A stretch of 64,000 nucleotides of DNA from Melioribacteraceae bacterium (GTDB lineage Bacteria > Bacteroidota > Ignavibacteria > Ignavibacteriales > Melioribacteraceae), in NCBI GenBank assembly GCA_035362835.1, contig DAOSDY010000001.1, positions 62,001-126,000 on the forward strand, written 5' to 3'. Numbering within the stretch: position 1 is the stretch's first letter; each line of letters opens with the position of its first letter. This document shows positions 41,576 to 50,898 of the stretch, in pieces. The translations under genes and the position numbers were made by a program. A model generated the notes under the pieces. It had not been told where the DNA came from. It saw only the letters and a program-made list of their open reading frames with translations, and made no database searches.

Positions 41576-42291
41576 TTATCACCTCGAATGTTTGTAGGGT
41601 CTAGACCTGACTGCTTAAACAACTCATTGTATTTATCCCGAACAATTGACTTGAACTCATCAAGTCCCTTTATAAATTCTGAAAGAGATAGATCCCCTCC
41701 GTATTTAAAGTAATATTCGATCAACTGTTCAAGATAGAGTTGGGTTATTTTAGATATCGATTCGAAAGAAGCGGAAGTATCTTTACCGAGCCTTCCAAGA
41801 TGTGCTTCCTCTTCGGGACGGATAAGGTTCTCCTCGTCAAGCAGAGAAAAATTATCTACATCACTTTCGATATCGCTTCTCTGAGCCCAGATTCTGGCAA
41901 GCTGGAGAAGAACGCTGACAATTTCTTTTAATTTCTGATCGCGGGCATTTCTAAATTCTTCAACTCTTCTTTCTTTAACTGTTTCCTCTATCGAATCAAT
42001 ATGGAATTTTTCGAGTATGCTTGAGAGATGAAAGGCTTTTTCCCTGCCTCGAACAATCTCTTTGAATTTGTGATGGATCTTTTCATCAAAGGCAATCTGA
42101 GCATCGGAATTAATATTAAAAGAGGTTAGCAACTCAATAATTTCCTCTTTTCTCTCCGGGAATTTTCTGTCGAGAAATTCCTCCGTTATATCCATAGACT
42201 CACTGCCTGACGAAGGACTGTCGAGAAGACTGACAAGATATGATTTTAATTTCAGCAAAATAAGAAAGAGGTCGAACTGTTCACTGCTCAT
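41572..42291 (-). CDS. Hypothetical helical protein (239 aa)
   Basis: Acidic, mostly helical protein of 239 residues with no signal peptide: repeated long helices such as KEIVSVLLQLARIWAQRSDIE and LYLEQLIEYYFKYGG. No motif recognised. GGGG lies five bases before the ATG, and its stop overlaps the lipoprotein start, so the pair forms a short operon. Confidence 0.62.
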   Translation of the reverse strand: MSSEQFDLFLILLKLKSYLVSLLDSPSSGSESMDITEEFLDRKFPERKEEIIELLTSFNINSDAQIAFDEKIHHKFKEIVRGREKAFHLSSILEKFHIDSIEETVKERRVEEFRNARDQKLKEIVSVLLQLARIWAQRSDIESDVDNFSLLDEENLIRPEEEAHLGRLGKDTSASFESISKITQLYLEQLIEYYFKYGGDLSLSEFIKGLDEFKSIVRDKYNELFKQSGLDPTNIRGDK

Positions 42292-42391
42292 AAGAACCCC
42301 GAATTAGAGGGATATTAACATTTATCATAAACAACGCACCGGAAAAGTAAATAACAATTCGGATTACTTCCACACCGTCAGACATAAAATA

Positions 42392-42429
42392 AAAAAGCCG
42401 CACTGCATATTTAGGCAGAGCGGCTTTTT
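42392..42429. terminator. Bidirectional terminator
   Basis: AAAAAGCCGC pairs with GCGGCTTTTT; after one A-A mismatch an inner CTGC/GCAG stem and an eight-base loop follow. T/A runs on both sides allow it to serve the leftward lectin-like gene and block the other direction. Confidence 0.92.
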
Positions 42430-42448
42430 ATATAATATAAAAACTAAA

Positions 42449-42814
42449 TTATTCTTCGGTATGAGCCAGCCAGAATCCGCCAATGGCATTTAATTGAGTA
42501 TCTCCCCATACTTCCGCAAGCAGAACAAATCCGTCGCGGGAAACACCTGAAGCTCTGATACTGTATCTTACCTGCGAAGATCTTTCGGCATCAAGTAATG
42601 ACGGCATAATTACAACTTTAGGTTTTTTCTCAAATGGTTTAGGAAAGTTGACTTCATATTCAACAATTCTCTTTCCCTGGTTTGTATGCAGGGTATAATT
42701 GTCTTTATTCTGATCCTTACTGTAGAAATATGTTCCGCTCTGTACCTGGACTTGAGCGTATGAAACTATGCTGGCTAAAAGAAGAACAGATAGTGTGTAA
42801 AATAATTTTTTCAT
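42449..42814 (-). CDS. Secreted H-type lectin-like protein
   Basis: Small secreted protein of 121 residues. The signal peptide ends VSYAQ. The remainder, EYEVNFPKPFEKKPKVVIMP, then RYSIRASGVSRDGFVLLAEVWG and a late tryptophan, matches the H-type lectin fold (a six-strand sandwich that binds N-acetylgalactosamine in eukaryotes). Binding in bacteria is unproven. GGAGG lies before the ATG and a strong terminator follows. Confidence 0.72.
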   Translation of the reverse strand: MKKLFYTLSVLLLASIVSYAQVQVQSGTYFYSKDQNKDNYTLHTNQGKRIVEYEVNFPKPFEKKPKVVIMPSLLDAERSSQVRYSIRASGVSRDGFVLLAEVWGDTQLNAIGGFWLAHTEE

Positions 42815-42974
42815 TTTTTTCCTCCTGTTAGATGACTATTTGATAAACCCTCGAACTACTACTCAAAGTTCTTAATTAATTATTTATTTGTCAATAACTA
42901 TAATTTAATAAGATTTCACAGGTGAGCTTTGTGTCTGAGAACAAACAGTGCCGGTGGTAACTACAGCTCATTTC

Positions 42975-43889
42975 TTAAAGACCCAGTTCCTTCCTGATTA
43001 TGAATAGTGTTTCTTCCAACCGCAAAGGTTTATAACCAAGTTCTGCCCCGGCTTTCAAATTTACCAGTCCGGATCTTAACGGACGTGGGGCGGGTTGTTT
43101 CAACTGATCGGTAGTGATAGGAATAATTAAACTCTTATCCAGATTAAAAAAATCTGCTATTTTGATAGTAAAGTCCAGCCTGGAGAGGAGTTCTGCACCC
43201 CCTATGTTGTATATTCCCTCTTTACTAAACTGAATTACACGGTTAATTGCCGTGGAAAGATCATCTATAAAAGTAGGATTGTTAATCTGATCTGATACAA
43301 TTCTAATCTGCTGACCGGCCTTTAACGAGTCGACAACCCATTTAACATAATCGGGGCGCCCGAAACTCGTAGGCCCGTAAAGCACATTAGTCCGGAGAAT
43401 CGTAAATCTGACTCCGCTGGTTCTGATCGAATTTTCGGCAGCCAGTTTAGATCTTCCGTAGTAATTAATTGGCGAGGGAATTGCGTCCTCCGTATATGGC
43501 CCGTTTTTACCGTTAAAAATATAATCGGTCGAAATATGAATCAGGTGAGCATCAATTGTCCAGCAGTATAGTGCAACATTTTCAACACCGTTTACATTTA
43601 TTTTCCATGCCAATTCTCTTTCGGATTCAGATTGATCGACATTTGTGAAGGCTGCGGCATTAATCACAAAATCCGGGAAAAAATTCAGAATAATCTCTTT
43701 GACACCCTGCTTATTGGTAATATCGAGTGTTTTATATTCCACTCCTTCGTAGAAGGATTTCTCCTCGGCAGAGGCAGTCAGCAATTCCACATCAGCCAGA
43801 TTTGCGAAAACTTTAGTTAGTCTCTGGCCAAGCATTCCGTTAGAGCCGATAACCAATATTCTTGTTTTTATTATGTTGCCGTCAATCAT
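42975..43889 (-). CDS. RmlD-type dTDP-4-dehydrorhamnose reductase family protein
   Basis: SDR protein of 304 residues. ILVIGSNGMLGQRLTK binds NAD(P)H, ALYCWTIDAHLIHISTDYIFNG and PINYYGRSKLAAEN hold the catalytic Ser-Tyr-Lys set, and LRTNVLYGP is an RmlD block. It would reduce a dTDP-4-keto sugar, but rmlA and rmlB are not in the window. It overlaps the sugar-kinase gene by eight bases. Confidence 0.85.
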   Translation of the reverse strand: MIDGNIIKTRILVIGSNGMLGQRLTKVFANLADVELLTASAEEKSFYEGVEYKTLDITNKQGVKEIILNFFPDFVINAAAFTNVDQSESERELAWKINVNGVENVALYCWTIDAHLIHISTDYIFNGKNGPYTEDAIPSPINYYGRSKLAAENSIRTSGVRFTILRTNVLYGPTSFGRPDYVKWVVDSLKAGQQIRIVSDQINNPTFIDDLSTAINRVIQFSKEGIYNIGGAELLSRLDFTIKIADFFNLDKSLIIPITTDQLKQPAPRPLRSGLVNLKAGAELGYKPLRLEETLFIIRKELGL

Positions 43890-44751
43890 TAATAAATAAA
43901 TCGATATTATTAAAAATATTTACAGATACAGCCCTCCCAGAATATTCAATCGCCTGTTCCAGGGAGAACTCAGCATCTTTGCGGCAAAGATAATTATAAA
44001 AAAAGACTGACCCAAAGACATCTCCGCAACCAACTTTATTTACTACTTTTACCGCCTTAGCAGGTTTGTCAATAATTTTAATTTCATTCAGATCTTTAAA
44101 GTAAAGTGAAGCCCCTTTCTCACCTCTGGTAACAATTAGATATTTTACACCCGCATTCAGAACCGTCTCAATGTTTTTTGTATTATCAGAGTTGCCGATA
44201 GTTCGTAATTCGTACTGGTTACATTGAAGAATGTCTATGTTCTTAAGCCAATCATTTATATCCGGAACCGGTCTGAAATCCCGGTTCAGTTTCTCGTCAA
44301 CACCACGGGATAATGTGTGCAGATCGAAATAGATAGGTCCAGAATAATTTTCGCGGATCGTTTTTAACTGTCCTGCCGAGATGTCAAATCCTGTGATCAT
44401 ATTTATCAGTATTCCGCCGAAACGATTCCAGTCCCCAATGCCATCGATCATCAGAGGGCGGGAAATATTTAGATACCTTTCACCTCTTTCCCCAACTTCA
44501 GAGATTTGCAAAAACACTTCAGGCATTGAATCCGCTGGAATCAGAAAGTCTCTGTTTATTCTGGAATAGACTTTTTCGAACAGAAAATAATTTTCTTTAT
44601 TCATAGAAGTAAGAAGGAAGACCTGATCGGAAGTATTTTTAACAGCAAGAGTGCCGAGGACCGAATAGAAAATCCCGCCAGGTAGAATCCTTTTAATTCC
44701 TTCAAAATCAATATTATCTATAATCGAATGTCCGACAAGTAGAATTTTCAT
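43882..44751 (-). CDS. PfkB-family carbohydrate kinase
   Basis: Ribokinase-fold protein of 289 residues. GHSIIDNI at the start, LIVTRGEKGASLYF, and VNKVGCGDVFGSVFFYNYL near the end give the PfkB ATP and anion-hole motifs; GCGD replaces the commoner GAGD but keeps the catalytic aspartate. The substrate is unknown. It is co-transcribed with the RmlD-like gene, suggesting a sugar-modification role. Confidence 0.8.
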   Translation of the reverse strand: MKILLVGHSIIDNIDFEGIKRILPGGIFYSVLGTLAVKNTSDQVFLLTSMNKENYFLFEKVYSRINRDFLIPADSMPEVFLQISEVGERGERYLNISRPLMIDGIGDWNRFGGILINMITGFDISAGQLKTIRENYSGPIYFDLHTLSRGVDEKLNRDFRPVPDINDWLKNIDILQCNQYELRTIGNSDNTKNIETVLNAGVKYLIVTRGEKGASLYFKDLNEIKIIDKPAKAVKVVNKVGCGDVFGSVFFYNYLCRKDAEFSLEQAIEYSGRAVSVNIFNNIDLFIND

Positions 44752-44848
44752 TGTGATAAAATAGCCGTATTTTAATTCCGCACAATTAATTTTGTTCTTC
44801 TACTTGGAAAAATAATCAACTCAATTCAAATATTTGCGAAAGAATAAT

Positions 44849-45976
44849 ATGAAGATTGGAATTACATGTTACCCTACATACGGAGGAAGCGGAGTTGTAG
44901 CAACGGAACTAGGTCTGGCTCTGGCATCTTTAGGCCACCAGGTTCATTTTATAAGTTATGCATTACCACACAGGCTGACAAGGTTTGTCAATAATATTTT
45001 TTTTCATGAAGTAGAAACAACGACATATCCCCTGTTTGAACACTCTCTCTACGATCTTTCACTCACCAGTAAGATGCTTGAAGTAATTGAATATGAAGAC
45101 CTGGACCTTATGCACGTCCACTATGCAATTCCACATGCAGTAAGCGCATACCTGGCAAAGCAGGTCTGGAAAAAGTCGGGCAAAAAAATAAAGTTCATTA
45201 CAACCCTCCACGGCACAGACATTACATTGATGGGCCTGGAGCCGACTTTTATGCCACTTGTTAAATTCAGCATAGAAGAGAGCGACGGAGTTACAGCTGT
45301 CTCACGATTTCTAAAAGAAAAGACATTGACTAACTTCAATCTGAAAAAAGAGATTGAAGTGATTTATAATTTTATTGATACAGAAAAATACAAACCGGCT
45401 GAGGATAAACCGTTCAAAAAACATATTGCGACTCAGGGCGAGAAAGTTCTTATACACACTTCTAATTTCAGAGTAGTTAAAAGGGTTACTGATACAATCA
45501 GAATACTTTCAAAGGTTAGAGAAGAAGTACCTGCAAAGCTGGTATTAGTAGGCGACGGACCGGACCGTTCCGAATGCGAGAGGCTTGCACGGGAACTCGA
45601 TATACATAAGGAAGTAATCTTTCTAGGTAAGCAGGATGCAATAGAAGAGATTCTTACTGCAGGCGATCTATTCCTTATGCCGTCTCAATCGGAGAGCTTC
45701 GGACTTTCCGCTCTTGAAGCGATGGCTTGCGGTCTGCCGGTTATTTCCTCTTCGGTTGGAGGCCTGCCCGAACTGGTTGTTCACAATGAAACTGGATATA
45801 TTGCCGAGATCGGGGATATTGATAGAATGGCAAAGTATACTATCGATTTACTTACAAACGATAAAAAATATAAATCCTTTGCCAGAAACTCCCGGGAGAG
45901 AGCTGTAAATAGTTTCGATATGAATCTGATCCTTCCCCAGTATATACAATACTACGAACGGATACTGAATGAGTAA
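44849..45976 (+). CDS. bshA: N-acetyl-alpha-D-glucosaminyl L-malate synthase BshA
   Basis: GT4 glycosyltransferase of 375 residues making the first bacillithiol intermediate from UDP-GlcNAc and malate. MKIGITCYPTYGGSGVVATELG, HVHYAIPHAVSAYLA, TTLHGTDITLMG and MPSQSESFGLSALEAMACGLPVI-type blocks (the last read in segments) identify BshA. The frame opens at TTG 44834, but ATG 44849 gives the canonical N-terminus. It pairs functionally with the bacilliredoxin near 7.5 kb; bshB and bshC are not in the window. Confidence 0.94.
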   Translation: MKIGITCYPTYGGSGVVATELGLALASLGHQVHFISYALPHRLTRFVNNIFFHEVETTTYPLFEHSLYDLSLTSKMLEVIEYEDLDLMHVHYAIPHAVSAYLAKQVWKKSGKKIKFITTLHGTDITLMGLEPTFMPLVKFSIEESDGVTAVSRFLKEKTLTNFNLKKEIEVIYNFIDTEKYKPAEDKPFKKHIATQGEKVLIHTSNFRVVKRVTDTIRILSKVREEVPAKLVLVGDGPDRSECERLARELDIHKEVIFLGKQDAIEEILTAGDLFLMPSQSESFGLSALEAMACGLPVISSSVGGLPELVVHNETGYIAEIGDIDRMAKYTIDLLTNDKKYKSFARNSRERAVNSFDMNLILPQYIQYYERILNE

Positions 45977-46020
45977 AATTACTTTAAAATAAATATTTCC
46001 GAATAGTTGCTATAAACCGG

Positions 46021-47343
46021 TTAGATCTCTTTCCTGCCGATACTGTAATATTGGAATCCGAGCTCATTCATTTTTTCCGGTTCGAATACATTTCTTCCGT
46101 CGAAGATAATTTTCGATTTAAGATGATTACCGATTGCATGAAAATCCGGATTTCTGAATTCATTCCATTCGGTTAAAATCAGCAGAGCATCGGCGTCCTT
46201 CAGAATGCCATACTGATCATCGGAATATTCAGGCAGATCTTTTAAATAAAAGCGGGCATTTTCAACAGCAGCGGGATCATATACCGATACTTCTGCCCCC
46301 AGTCTTACCAATTCTTTTATAATTACAATTGAAGGTGCTTCCCGCATATCGTCTGTGTTCGGTTTAAATGCAAGTCCCCATACCGCAAACTTTTTTCCTT
46401 TCAGATTATCACCGAAGTGCTTCTGAATTTTCTTAACAATAACGAGTTTCTGTAATCTGTTAACTTCATCCACAGCTGTAAGTATTTTCATAGGCGATTT
46501 ATTATCCGAGGCAGTCCTGATAAGGGCATTAACGTCTTTCGGGAAGCAGGAGCCGCCGTAGCCGATACCGGGGAACAGAAATCTTTTTCCGATTCTTGTA
46601 TCGGAGCCCATCGCTTTTCTTACATTGTCCACATTCGCGCCAACTGCTTCGCAGAAATTTGCCAGCTCGTTCATAAAAGTGATACGCATTGCAAGGTATG
46701 AGTTAGAAGCATACTTGGTTACTTCGGAACTCTCCGGATCCATTTCATATATCGGATTTCCCTGGCGGACAAATGGCTCATAGAGTTCTCTCAGTCTTTC
46801 GAATACGAAATCCGATTCAGCGCCAATAACTATCCGGTCGGGTTTCATAAAATCATCTACAGCAAATCCTTCCCGAAGGAATTCAGGATTGGAAACAACT
46901 TCAAACCTGCTCAAGCCGTAACTGTTAAAAATCTCTTTGACCTTCCGGCTGGTACCGACCGGAACTGTACTTTTATTTACGATAATTTTGAAATCCCCGC
47001 TGCCGTTCTCTTTCAGAATTCTGCTAATATCGTGAGCCACCTTAAAAACATGCTGAAGATCGGCCGAGCCGTCCTCGCCCTGCGGTGTGGGCAAACAGAG
47101 AAAGATCATTTCTGAATTGAGCGTAGCAAATTTTAAATCATCAGAAAATGAAAGTCTTTTTTTCTCAATATTCCTGTGAAATAAAACATCGAGTCCCGGC
47201 TCATATATTGGAACAACACCCTGTTTAAGTTTTTTCAGCTTATCAATATTATTATCTACACAGATTACCGAATTACCCATCTCTGCAAAACAAGTACCGC
47301 TTACAAGACCAACATACCCGCTGCCAATTACCGCCAGGTTCAT
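46021..47343 (-). CDS. ugd: UDP-glucose 6-dehydrogenase
   Basis: Enzyme of 440 residues converting UDP-glucose to UDP-glucuronate with two NAD. NLAVIGSGYVGLVSGTCFAE binds NAD, LREGFAVDDFMKPDRIVIG and GIGYGGSCFPKDV with the catalytic cysteine are intact, and WGLAFKPNTDDMREAPS marks the C-terminal domain. AAGGAG precedes the ATG. It follows rfbC and galE leftward in a surface-sugar cluster. Confidence 0.97.
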   Translation of the reverse strand: MNLAVIGSGYVGLVSGTCFAEMGNSVICVDNNIDKLKKLKQGVVPIYEPGLDVLFHRNIEKKRLSFSDDLKFATLNSEMIFLCLPTPQGEDGSADLQHVFKVAHDISRILKENGSGDFKIIVNKSTVPVGTSRKVKEIFNSYGLSRFEVVSNPEFLREGFAVDDFMKPDRIVIGAESDFVFERLRELYEPFVRQGNPIYEMDPESSEVTKYASNSYLAMRITFMNELANFCEAVGANVDNVRKAMGSDTRIGKRFLFPGIGYGGSCFPKDVNALIRTASDNKSPMKILTAVDEVNRLQKLVIVKKIQKHFGDNLKGKKFAVWGLAFKPNTDDMREAPSIVIIKELVRLGAEVSVYDPAAVENARFYLKDLPEYSDDQYGILKDADALLILTEWNEFRNPDFHAIGNHLKSKIIFDGRNVFEPEKMNELGFQYYSIGRKEI

Positions 47344-47365
47344 GTTAATTACTCCTTAATATCAT

Positions 47366-47914
47366 TTAATAAGAAAAATCTTTTTCAATTTCCTTAAAAC
47401 TTTTTGCCATTAGATCTTTAGAAGAAACAACAGGAAATTCTGCAAGCCACTTAATATTCAGATCGGGATCATTATAAATAATTGACCGCTCGGCATCTTT
47501 GTTATAGAGAGCCGAACATTTGTAGCTGAAAATCGCAATATCGGAGAGGACGGAAAATCCGTGAGCAAATCCGGGAGGAATCCAGAGCTGCGTTTTATTT
47601 TCTTCACTAAGTTCCAATGCGAAATGTTTCCCGAAGGTAGGAGAGCCAAACCGTATATCGAGGGCAACATCGAGAACTTTACCGTAAATCACTGAACAGA
47701 GTTTCCCCTGTTCAAACGGCGGGACCTGGTAATGCAATCCCCTTATTGTACCTTTAACAGATCTGGAAATATTATCCTGTACAAAGGGTGAATTTATTCC
47801 TGCATCGCTATATTTTTTTTGATTGAAGGACTCGAAGAAATATCCCCTTGAATCAGCAAAGACATCGGGACGGATTAAAAGAAGTCCTTTAATCTGAGTG
47901 TTTTCAATAGTCAA
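47366..47914 (-). CDS. rfbC: dTDP-4-dehydrorhamnose 3,5-epimerase
   Basis: RmlC-type cupin epimerase of 182 residues. RPDVFADSRGYFFESFN, GTIRGLHYQVPPFEQGKL with the catalytic histidine, and LWIPPGFAHGFSVLSD are diagnostic. The start is TTG at 47914, five bases after GAGG. Together with the RmlD-like gene nearby it implies dTDP-rhamnose, or a related sugar, for surface polysaccharide. The gene lies nine bases after galE. Confidence 0.95.
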   Translation of the reverse strand: MTIENTQIKGLLLIRPDVFADSRGYFFESFNQKKYSDAGINSPFVQDNISRSVKGTIRGLHYQVPPFEQGKLCSVIYGKVLDVALDIRFGSPTFGKHFALELSEENKTQLWIPPGFAHGFSVLSDIAIFSYKCSALYNKDAERSIIYNDPDLNIKWLAEFPVVSSKDLMAKSFKEIEKDFSY

Positions 47915-47923
47915 ATTAACCTC

Positions 47924-48898
47924 TTAATATTTTTTATTAAGGTGCCATTTCCAGGCGGTTGAGATAATCCGTTCGAGATTAAATTCAGTTTCCCAACCGA
48001 GTAATCTTTTTGCTTTCCTGTTATCCGCAACAAGAACTGCAGGATCGCCGGGTCTTCTTCCCTTTATATTATAATTTATTTTTTTACCGGTAACCGCTTC
48101 ACAATTATTGATTATTTCCATCACCGAATTACCTTTGCCGGTTCCCAGATTAATTATCTCGGATCTGTTTTTATTGTTAAGATATTCGATTGCTTTGAGA
48201 TGAGCTGCGGCAAGATCATTAACATGGATATAATCTCTAATGCAGGTTCCATCGGGAGTATCATAATCATTCCCGTAAACATCAACTTTATCCCTTCCGC
48301 CCATTGCAGCACTTAAGACAAGCGGAATAAGGTGAGTTTCCGGATTATGGCTTTCACCTATCAGAGCATCAGGGTCCGCGCCGGCTGCATTGAAATACCT
48401 GAGAGCAACATACTTCAACCCGTATGCAGCATCAAAATCCCCAAGAATCTTTTCCACAGTAAGTTTTGTATTCGCATAAGGATTGATCGGATTTGATTTC
48501 TGGTTTTCATCGATCGGGATTGTTTCCGGATTTCCGTAGATTGAGCAGGTAGAAGAGAAGACAAATTTTTTGATTTTATTCTTAACAAACGCTCTGATGA
48601 GGTTAAAGCTGCCGACCACATTATTTTCATAATAGAGTGAAGGATTTTCAACCGATTCACCGACATAAGCAAGCGCAGCAAAATGAACAACAGCATCGGG
48701 TTTATATTTACTTAATACCTGCGATAGCGCACGGGGTTCTAAAAGATCGGTATTTTCGAATTTAGCGTCCGGATGAACCGATTCAATATGACCCCGGCTG
48801 AGGTTATCGACAACTATAGTATCGAGCCCTTTTTCGACGAGAAGTTTTACAAAGTGAGAACCGATATATCCGGCACCGCCCGTTACCAGAATTTTCAA
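47924..48898 (-). CDS. galE: UDP-glucose 4-epimerase
   Basis: GalE, 324 residues, interconverting UDP-glucose and UDP-galactose. ILVTGGAGYIGSHFVKLL, VVHFAALAYVGESV, SSTCSIYGNPETIP, NPYANTKLTVEKIL and RYFNAAGADPD cover the NAD site, catalytic Ser and Tyr-Lys pair. The start appears to be TTG at 48898, five bases after GGAG. First gene of the leftward galE-rfbC-ugd group. Confidence 0.95.
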   Translation of the reverse strand: MKILVTGGAGYIGSHFVKLLVEKGLDTIVVDNLSRGHIESVHPDAKFENTDLLEPRALSQVLSKYKPDAVVHFAALAYVGESVENPSLYYENNVVGSFNLIRAFVKNKIKKFVFSSTCSIYGNPETIPIDENQKSNPINPYANTKLTVEKILGDFDAAYGLKYVALRYFNAAGADPDALIGESHNPETHLIPLVLSAAMGGRDKVDVYGNDYDTPDGTCIRDYIHVNDLAAAHLKAIEYLNNKNRSEIINLGTGKGNSVMEIINNCEAVTGKKINYNIKGRRPGDPAVLVADNRKAKRLLGWETEFNLERIISTAWKWHLNKKY

Positions 48899-49046
48899 TC
48901 ATACTCCGATGTTTTTGAAGCGCTTAAAAATACAAAATTATTCTTAAGTAATTTCGCCCATTTGAAAAATCACATTTACAAAAATTGCGGCTGCAGTGAA
49001 ATTAATATAACTTTGACACACAAAAAATCATAACAGGAATAAAAAA

Positions 49047-49370
49047 ATGTCCCAGCTACCCAAACGATTCGAACGATTCTTAAAAGAATTTCCGGAAATT
49101 GCTGTAGCTTACGAAAACCTCGGAGATGCGGTCCATAAACAGGGCCCCCTCGATGAAAAGTCGAGAGCATTGGTAAAACTCGGTATTGCAATCGGATCCG
49201 GGATGGAGGGATCTGTTCATGCTCAGGTACGCAAGGCTCTTAAAATGAAGATATCGAAGGCAGAGATCAGGCAGGTGGCGCTTTTAGCAATTCCGACAAT
49301 CGGTTTCCCGGCTGCTATGGCAGCAATGAGCTGGATTGATGACCTGCTCGACAGGAAAAAAGGGAAATAG
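49047..49370 (+). CDS. Carboxymuconolactone decarboxylase (AhpD-like) family protein lacking the CxxC
   Basis: All-helical protein of 107 residues of the CMD/AhpD fold. SRALVKLGIAIGSGMEGSVHAQVRKALKMKISK and IRQVALLAIPTIGFPAAMAAM match the family. The usual cysteine pair before the histidine is absent (GMEGSVHAQ), so peroxidase-type redox chemistry is unlikely; the histidine is kept. The gene is divergent from galE and just upstream of the membrane-protein gene. Confidence 0.85.
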   Translation: MSQLPKRFERFLKEFPEIAVAYENLGDAVHKQGPLDEKSRALVKLGIAIGSGMEGSVHAQVRKALKMKISKAEIRQVALLAIPTIGFPAAMAAMSWIDDLLDRKKGK

Positions 49371-49379
49371 GATCGGCCA

Positions 49380-50438
49380 TTGTTTGTTATGAAAGCCACA
49401 CCCGGCATTCAGATAGATGTAAAGAGGATAATAGCATTGTGGGGATTCAGTGAAGCCGCATTCGGCGGAATCCTTCATGCGTTACGGATTCCTCTTACCG
49501 GAATGTTTATTGGAGCGGCAGCGGTTCTATTTATCACTTTAATTGCACATTATTCAACTAGTAAAAAGTCAATTCTACATGCTACAGTTACAGTAATAAT
49601 AATCAAGGCGCTGATCAGTCCTCATACACCTCTAGCTGCGTATTTTGCTGTTGCACTGCAGGGGATTTTAGGATATCTGTTATTTTCGTTTATAAGGATC
49701 GAGAGAATTGCCGCGCTGCTGCTCGGATTTTTCGCTCTCCTGTTTTCTGCTCTTCAGAAATTTGTAATTCTTACAATTTTATTCGGGAATACACTCTGGG
49801 AAGCAATCGATGAATTTGTAAATTATATTCTCCTGCAGGTGAATATTCAAATTTTTGATGTAACTGCTGGTTTCTCATTTTTTCTGATAGGATTTTATTC
49901 ACTTATACATGTTATTGCCGGAATTTATGTAGGATGGAAAGCACCGAAAATACCGGAGAAATTGAACGAAACCCGCAATCATATTCTTTCTCAGAATTAT
50001 AAGAACCATTTGGCTGAAGATCTTTTTGACAAAGATACAAACCGGAAAAAGAAAATCGTCAGAAAAAGAATTTCACGGATAATTTTTATTCTCTTCCTAT
50101 TAATTATTATGATATTGTCTTACTTAACTCCCGGATTTGAAGATAACAGAGGATTTGAAATTCTAATAATGATTCTTCGATCGATTATTATAACATTTAT
50201 CTGGTTTTCGGTTTTATCCCCGTATGTTGTTAAGTGGTTCAACAGATTTATTGAGCGGAATAAATACGAAAGGGCTTCCGAGATAAATATTGTGACCGGC
50301 TTGTTTCCTGAGTTTAAAAAAATTATTAATTACGCATGGAAATCATCTTCAGGGAAAGGAAGCATTCGTAGATTCAGAATATTCCTGAGTGAATCCCTTT
50401 TCCTTCTTCTGGCAACAGACATCAATCCCAATGAATAA
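49380..50438 (+). CDS. Multi-pass membrane protein paired with THEP1 NTPase
   Basis: Protein of 352 residues. The first ~190 residues hold about five membrane helices, beginning FSEAAFGGILHALRIPLTGMF, in a layout like ECF-transporter substrate-binding subunits; a polar, charged loop (about 195-230) follows, then two further helices (about 230-285). A TTG at 49380 with AGGA seven bases before it, or ATG at 49389, could be the start. It overlaps the NTPase gene by eight bases. Vitamin or metal import is a guess; the family is not certain. Confidence 0.6.
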   Translation: MFVMKATPGIQIDVKRIIALWGFSEAAFGGILHALRIPLTGMFIGAAAVLFITLIAHYSTSKKSILHATVTVIIIKALISPHTPLAAYFAVALQGILGYLLFSFIRIERIAALLLGFFALLFSALQKFVILTILFGNTLWEAIDEFVNYILLQVNIQIFDVTAGFSFFLIGFYSLIHVIAGIYVGWKAPKIPEKLNETRNHILSQNYKNHLAEDLFDKDTNRKKKIVRKRISRIIFILFLLIIMILSYLTPGFEDNRGFEILIMILRSIIITFIWFSVLSPYVVKWFNRFIERNKYERASEINIVTGLFPEFKKIINYAWKSSSGKGSIRRFRIFLSESLFLLLATDINPNE

Positions 50439-50898
50439 TATTTTTATCTATACAGGAAGCGTAAAAAGCGGAAAGACAACCCGGTTAATGGAATGGGCCG
50501 CATCAAAGAAAAATGTATGTGGAATATTTCAGCCGGTTATTGACGACAAAAGATTTGTCTATCATATTGATTCAAGAAGTCTTAAAGCTTTAGAGAGCGG
50601 TAACGAAGCCAATTCTATAATAATCGGTGATTATAAATTCGACTTATCTACTCTGGAATGGGCCCGGAATAACTTAATGGAATCCTATAACAAAAATCCC
50701 AATTGGTTGATTATTGACGAAGTGGGTCCTCTCGAACTGGAAGGTAAAGGACTTGAGCCGGTTATTTCAAAGATCCTTACTGACTGTGTGAATTTCAAAG
50801 GGAGAATAATAATTGTTGTAAGAGAAAAGATTCTGCACCGCTTTTTAGATCACTATAAAATATCCTCGTACGAAGAATTTGAAACTGCGCAATTTTAA
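50431..50898 (+). CDS. THEP1-type nucleoside-triphosphatase
   Basis: P-loop NTPase of 155 residues in the NTPase_1/THEP1 family. The Walker A motif is GSVKSGKTT and Walker B lies in WLIIDEVGPLELEGKGLEP, the family signature. The frame extends to 50389, but the ATG at 50431, which overlaps the end of the membrane-protein gene, gives the usual N-terminus (NNIFIYTGSVKSGKT). A terminator overlaps the stop codon. The role is unknown; coupling suggests it works with the membrane protein. Confidence 0.88.
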   Translation: MNNIFIYTGSVKSGKTTRLMEWAASKKNVCGIFQPVIDDKRFVYHIDSRSLKALESGNEANSIIIGDYKFDLSTLEWARNNLMESYNKNPNWLIIDEVGPLELEGKGLEPVISKILTDCVNFKGRIIIVVREKILHRFLDHYKISSYEEFETAQF

